DNA from: an uncultured Elusimicrobium sp.
GTDB lineage: Bacteria; Elusimicrobiota; Elusimicrobia; Elusimicrobiales; Elusimicrobiaceae
Direction: 5' to 3'
Length of the DNA stretch: 9,523 bases
Assembly: GCA_946061795.1 (NCBI GenBank)
Contig: CAMGSK010000052.1
Location: forward strand, 1-9,523
Shown here: positions 7,018-9,523 of the stretch, in pieces
Numbering within the stretch: the stretch's first letter is position 1
Layout of the letters: the number at the start of each line of letters is the position of its first letter
The notes under the pieces: generated by a model
Seen by the model: the letters and a program-made list of their open reading frames with translations, nothing else
The model's database searches: none
Told to the model about the DNA's origin: nothing
Made by a program: the position numbers and the translations under genes

Positions 7018-8313
7018 ATGACTATTTTTATCATGATTTTGATGTTGGTGTTAAACGCGCTGCTGGCCGCATATGAAATGGCCCTTGCATCAGCGTCCCG
7101 CACCAAATTATCCATTTTGGCGCAAGAAAAAAAGCGGGGGGCCGAAAGCGCCCTCTATATGAAAGACCATATGGAAGGAAGTTTGGCCACCATTCAAATA
7201 GGCATTACGCTGGTGGGGGCCGTGGCAGCGGCCGTAGGCGGAGCCGGAGCAGGGGAATGGTTTGCCCCGTGGCTACAAAACACCTTTCATCTGCATGCCC
7301 GGCTGGCCAATGCGTTGGCGGTCATCTTTGTGGTGCTGCCGCTGAGTTTTATTACGATCGTGTTTGCCGAACTTACCCCCAAAACGTTCGCGCTGAAAAA
7401 CAAAGAATGGGTCGTCCTTCATTTTTCTCCGTCTATGCGCCAGCTTTACCGGCTGATGTATCCCGTCGTACGGATTATGGAGGCCATCGTAGCGCTGCTG
7501 ACCAAAAAAACCGTCCGGAAAAACACCGACGCAAAAGAAGCCCAAAAAGCCGCCATGGCGGATTTACGCGCGGCGGCGGCCATTGCGTCCTCGTCGCGTC
7601 TGTTCGGCAAAACGGAAGAAAAAATTGTGCTTTCCAGCGCCATGTTCTGTGTGCGCAAAATCAAAGAAATTCAGGTGCCGTTGGAACAAGTGTATATGCT
7701 GGACGCAGACGATACGATCGCCGACACTTTTGTAAAGGCCCATTTGGACATGCACACGCGCTTTCCGGTGCGCGAACGCAAGAACGACCCGCAAAGCATT
7801 ATCGGATATCTGAATTTTAAAGATATTTTCAACGCCACCAAAACCGCCGCACAGGGAGCGGCCCCGACGACGCGCTCCATTATGCGCCCCATGCTCCGCT
7901 TGGACGAAGACACCATTATTTCCTCGGCTCTTCAGCAAATGATGAAAGCCCGCCAGCATATTTGCCTGGTGACGGACGACGAACAAATCACGGGCATTTT
8001 AACTTTGGAAGACATATTTGAAGAGCTGGTGGGAGAAATAGAAGACGAATACGATTTCTTCCCCGCTTATATTCGTCCCTTTGGAAACGGGTTGGTGGTC
8101 AGCGCCACCGCGGATATGCGGGAAGTATTTGACGCGCTGAAGCTGCCGCCGCCGGAGGATTTGCCTCCCGCCGTCAACGCCGAACAATGGGCGGCCCTGC
8201 AGGCCGGGCACGCGCTGGGCCCCAGCGACGCCGTCACCTGCGCGGGGCTGCATATGGCCGCACGTAAATTCCGCCGTCATAAATTAATGGAATTGTTGGT
8301 GACCAAAATTTAA
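7018..8313 (+). CDS. CNNM-domain membrane protein with CBS pair and CorC/HlyC domain
   Basis: A 431-aa inner-membrane protein of the HlyC/CorC (CNNM, DUF21) family, linked in studied members to Mg2+ (or Co2+) export. An N-terminal CNNM membrane domain starts with a helix (MTIFIMILMLVLNALLAAYEMALASASRTK). It continues with a Gly/Ala-rich helix (about 60-80), one or two helices around 95-122 and the family motif FAELTPKTFALKNKE, then a helix near MYPVVRIMEAIVALL. Two CBS domains follow (about 205-275, ending GYLNFKDIFNA; and about 285-345, ending TGILTLEDIFEELVGEIEDEYD), then the CorC_HlyC domain to the end. The frame stays open upstream of 7018, but those codons lie across the divergent promoters and would precede the membrane helix that normally opens this family, so 7018 is chosen. 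The transported ion cannot be read from sequence; the 'haemolysin' label for this family is historical. Confidence 0.9.
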   Translation: MTIFIMILMLVLNALLAAYEMALASASRTKLSILAQEKKRGAESALYMKDHMEGSLATIQIGITLVGAVAAAVGGAGAGEWFAPWLQNTFHLHARLANALAVIFVVLPLSFITIVFAELTPKTFALKNKEWVVLHFSPSMRQLYRLMYPVVRIMEAIVALLTKKTVRKNTDAKEAQKAAMADLRAAAAIASSSRLFGKTEEKIVLSSAMFCVRKIKEIQVPLEQVYMLDADDTIADTFVKAHLDMHTRFPVRERKNDPQSIIGYLNFKDIFNATKTAAQGAAPTTRSIMRPMLRLDEDTIISSALQQMMKARQHICLVTDDEQITGILTLEDIFEELVGEIEDEYDFFPAYIRPFGNGLVVSATADMREVFDALKLPPPEDLPPAVNAEQWAALQAGHALGPSDAVTCAGLHMAARKFRRHKLMELLVTKI

Positions 8314-8406
8314 CGGAAAGAGCCGCGATTCGGAAGATACACAAGGCTTATATCGGCTTTGGCTTTTTGACAAACGCAAGATATTTTGGAAGAAAAATAA
8401 AAAATC

Positions 8407-8435
8407 TTTTCAAAAATAAAAAAAATTGCTATACT
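8407..8435 (+). promoter_or_regulatory. Promoter of tRNA-Ala
   Basis: An extended -10, TGC plus TATACT (8430-8435), with a moderate -35 (TTTTCA, 8407-8412) at 17 nt. An A-rich run upstream (about 8388-8406) resembles an UP element, as is common for stable RNA genes. Predicted +1 is near 8442, leaving a 7-nt 5' leader for RNase P to remove. Confidence 0.65.
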
Positions 8436-8448
8436 ATATACATAAGAC

Positions 8449-8524
8449 GGGCCCGTAGCTCAGCTGGGAGAGCGCCTGCATGGCATGCAGGAGGTCGCAA
8501 GTTCGATCCTTGTCGGGTCCACCA
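8449..8524 (+). tRNA. tRNA-Ala, anticodon GGC
   Basis: A complete 76-nt cloverleaf with encoded CCA. The acceptor stem GGGCCCG pairs with CGGGTCC and includes the G3:U70 wobble that identifies alanine tRNAs. The D stem is GCTC/GAGC. The anticodon stem CCTGC/GCAGG encloses loop ATGGCAT, so the anticodon is GGC (8482-8484), reading GCC and GCU. The T arm carries TTCGATC. The discriminator base is A, followed by CCA (8522-8524). It is a single tRNA with its own promoter and terminator. Confidence 0.97.
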
Positions 8525-8528
8525 TTTT

Positions 8529-8560
8529 AAAAACCCACCGTTCGGTGGGTTTTTTGTTTT
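8529..8560 (+). terminator. Rho-independent terminator of tRNA-Ala
   Basis: CCCACCG (8534-8540) pairs with CGGTGGG (8543-8549), in practice with a GTTC tetraloop. The stem is flanked by A on the left and TTTTTTGTTTT on the right. It starts 4 nt after the CCA end. Confidence 0.85.
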
Positions 8561-8696
8561 ATATCAATAATCCTCCGGGAACCGATTAAACTGCCAAGGT
8601 CCACAGAGCCGTCTCTTCAGGTCATCTTACAAAATGCATATCGTTGGTTTTACGGAGTTTAAAGAAGTATCTTAAGCTTTAAAAAACCCGAACGAA

Positions 8697-8722
8697 CCAA
8701 AAAGCCTGCCGCTATTACGGCA
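8697..8722 (-). terminator. Possible weak terminator of the pilin gene
   Basis: On the minus strand TGCCG (8718-8722) and CGGCA (8707-8711) form a 5-bp stem whose loop includes the stop codon, followed by GGCTTTTTGG and, further on, a GGGTTTTTT run (about 8682-8690). This is weaker than every other terminator in the window. No better candidate was found between 8561 and 8714. Confidence 0.35.
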
Positions 8723-9281
8723 AACGGAAGGCATCCACCGCGCCCATTTGCCCCACATAAGTTCCGCCCATTATATTATGGCAATACTCTCCGCGGTCCT
8801 TGGTAAAATTTACTCCGCCCGCCAACCGTTCTATACATAAAATACGGTTTTGTTCACTGGCCGGCTCCGTCTTTACAAAAAAAGCCAAGGCAGCTCCTTT
8901 ATAAGGTCCGCTCAGACGTCCGACGTATATTCCCCTCATAGAGCCCACAGCAAAGAGTTCACAGGACCAATCGCCGTTAGAGCGGCTGTCGGAAGAAGAA
9001 GGATACCATTTCTGCGTACCCGTCCACGGCACCTGTACGTCTAATTCGTCAATAGTTTGGGGATAAACGCCGTTTGCCATGTAATACCGCTGGTAAGCGT
9101 CCGCCACCGCTCTAATCATAGTCACAGCCTGAACGGAACGCGATTTCTCTACCGCCTTTTCATACCGAGGCAATGCGATTGCTGACAAAATACCGATGAT
9201 TAACACGACCACCAACAGTTCTATCAGCGTAAATCCGACGTTTTTCCTAACGGGGGATAATTTTTGATAAATTTTGTTCAT
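8715..9281 (-). CDS. Type IV pilin-like (prepilin) protein
   Basis: A 188-aa prepilin. A 16-residue charged leader (MNKIYQKLSPVRKNVG) ends at the prepilin peptidase site, Gly16 before Phe17. The conserved Glu5 of the mature protein is present (FTLIE), followed by the hydrophobic assembly helix (LLVVVLIIGILSAIALPRY) and an amphipathic helix (EKAVEKSRSVQAV). The globular part has three cysteines (C107, C149, C167) that could form the C-terminal disulfide of pilins. Mature subunits would be cleaved and N-methylated at the inner membrane and assembled into a pilus or pseudopilus. Whether this is a major pilin, minor pilin or secretion pseudopilin cannot be told. No pil/gsp assembly gene is nearby. 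ATG 9281 is chosen over an in-frame TTG two codons upstream; neither has an SD. The start codon lies in the centre of a large inverted repeat. Confidence 0.88.
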   Translation of the reverse strand: MNKIYQKLSPVRKNVGFTLIELLVVVLIIGILSAIALPRYEKAVEKSRSVQAVTMIRAVADAYQRYYMANGVYPQTIDELDVQVPWTGTQKWYPSSSDSRSNGDWSCELFAVGSMRGIYVGRLSGPYKGAALAFFVKTEPASEQNRILCIERLAGGVNFTKDRGEYCHNIMGGTYVGQMGAVDAFRLP

Positions 9282-9300
9282 ATGCAAAATTTATCAAAAA
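9261..9300. repeat. Perfect 16-bp inverted repeat centred on the pilin start codon
   Basis: The left arm 9261-9276 (TTTTTGATAAATTTTG) and right arm 9285-9300 are exact reverse complements, separated by the 8 nt TTCATATG. On the minus strand the centre contains the pilin ATG (9279-9281). The downstream arm encodes residues 2-7 of the leader peptide (NKIYQK). The outer arm runs into the homopolymer at 9296-9307. It is either a DNA operator overlapping the promoter or, if transcription starts further upstream, an AU-rich hairpin presenting the start codon in its loop. Confidence 0.85.
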
Positions 9301-9317
9301 AAAAAAACGATATGCAA
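9288..9317 (-). promoter_or_regulatory. Candidate promoter of the pilin gene, with homopolymer in the spacer
   Basis: On the minus strand: TTGCAT (-35, 9312-9317), an 18-nt spacer that includes twelve T (9296-9307), and TAAATT (-10, 9288-9293) with the TG extension. The layout is the same as in the CNNM gene promoter. The ATG at 9281 is exactly 7 nt after the hexamer, which is where +1 is expected, so the mRNA would be leaderless. This agrees with the lack of an SD. Confidence 0.45.
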
Positions 9318-9435
9318 GTCTTTTCCCCTTGCCTCTCTTTCTGGGGTCTATCGTTAGACTACAGAAAATCATTCCCGCAGAAAAGGATTTTTGATATCTG
9401 CCATCGGCCAATCGGCATAAGATCATCTAAGGCAA

Positions 9436-9461
9436 AACGCCCCGGAAAATTCCGGGGCGTT
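9436..9461 (-). terminator. Rho-independent terminator, probably of a minus-strand gene at the right edge
   Basis: A perfect 12-bp stem, AACGCCCCGGAA (9436-9447) with TTCCGGGGCGTT (9450-9461). On the minus strand it is followed by TT and GCC after the stem's own T residues; on the plus strand it is followed by CTAAAA. The U-tract is therefore better on the minus strand, although either direction is possible. Confidence 0.7.
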
Positions 9462-9497
9462 CTAAAATCAAATTCATCGCTTCGGCACGCAGTAGCG

Positions 9498-9521
9498 CTA
9501 CATTCCCAAACCCAAACTTTC
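9498..9521 (-). CDS. Possible 3' end of a minus-strand gene (partial)
   Basis: One minus frame entering from the right edge reads ESLGLGM and stops at TAG (9498-9500), 36 nt before the terminator stem at 9461. The other two frames run through the terminator, which makes them less likely. Seven residues cannot identify a product. Confidence 0.3.
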   Translation of the reverse strand, partial: ESLGLGM

Positions 9522-9523
9522 CA

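Noticed and set aside
8318..8366. Possible terminator after the CNNM gene: AGCCG (8321-8325) with CGGCT (8354-8358), then GGCTTTTT.
   Set aside because: The loop would be about 28 nt and the stem only 5-7 pairs. It is not convincing beside the other terminators, and read-through toward the tRNA promoter cannot be excluded.
8367..8570. Open frame of 67 codons across the tRNA-Ala gene.
   Set aside because: It is fully explained by the tRNA, its promoter and its terminator.
8634..8675. Thirteen-codon open frame MHIVGFTEFKEVS between the tRNA and the pilin gene.
   Set aside because: No SD or promoter, and too short to separate from chance.
9282..9287. TTG start two codons upstream for the pilin.
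   Set aside because: ATG 9281 is preferred. Neither has an SD, and the predicted +1 falls on the ATG.
8635..9316. Eleven-base inverted repeat TGCATATCGTT flanking the pilin gene (8635-8645 and 9306-9316), considered as an invertible-element or insertion boundary.
   Set aside because: A single 11-bp match is expected several times by chance in a window this size, and there is no recombinase or transposase gene.
9341..9364. Imperfect hairpin CTG-GTCTA/TAGAC-CAG upstream of the pilin promoter, considered as an operator or small RNA.
   Set aside because: Only 5 perfect pairs plus 3 across a mismatch, with no U-tract and no matching promoter. Such structures are common by chance.
1..9523. CRISPR array, insertion sequence, prophage, toxin-antitoxin or defence system.
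   Set aside because: No regularly spaced repeats, transposase, integrase or defence motifs were seen. The genes are ordinary chromosomal ones.

Overview
The window looks like a chromosomal segment of a Gram-negative-type bacterium of moderate GC. My best guess is the phylum Elusimicrobiota (gut-type, Elusimicrobium-like). This rests on the class of type IV pilin-like protein at the right end (short charged leader, GFTLIELLVVVLIIGIL start, ALPRYEKAVEKSR helix) and on general similarity of the housekeeping genes. It is inference; no rRNA or marker gene is present to prove it.

Layout, left to right. The 3' tail of an unidentified plus-strand gene and a perfect 38-nt palindromic terminator (49-86) are followed by a minus-strand two-gene operon. 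Its first gene is an unrecognised 179-aa cytoplasmic protein (2347-2886). The second is a membrane-anchored Cache-GGDEF-EAL protein (98-2332) with a degenerate cyclase domain and an intact phosphodiesterase domain. Diverging from this operon is deoB, phosphopentomutase (3064-4275). It converges with copA (4410-6911, minus), a Cu(I) P1B-type ATPase with an extra C-terminal CopZ-like domain. Each of these two genes has its own terminator in the 134-nt gap. Diverging from copA is a CNNM/CBS/CorC_HlyC membrane protein (7018-8313), then tRNA-Ala(GGC) (8449-8524) with its own promoter and terminator. A minus-strand type IV pilin-like gene follows (8715-9281), and then a terminator that probably belongs to a minus-strand gene whose end lies at the right edge.

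The genes do not form one pathway. They are nucleotide salvage, copper homeostasis, divalent-cation/membrane physiology, c-di-GMP turnover, a tRNA and a pilin. The interest lies in expression signals. Nearly every transcription unit has an extended -10 box of the form TGnTAnAnT. Two membrane/surface genes (CNNM protein and pilin) lack a Shine-Dalgarno and have their ATG almost at the predicted +1, which suggests leaderless mRNAs, whereas the other four protein genes have good SDs. The pilin start codon sits in the 8-nt centre of a perfect 16-bp inverted repeat next to a 12-nt A/T homopolymer that falls in the promoter spacer. The copA reading frame contains an in-frame SD plus ATG that could release a free 68-aa copper chaperone. 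I see no CRISPR array, insertion sequence, prophage gene or clearly new multi-gene system.
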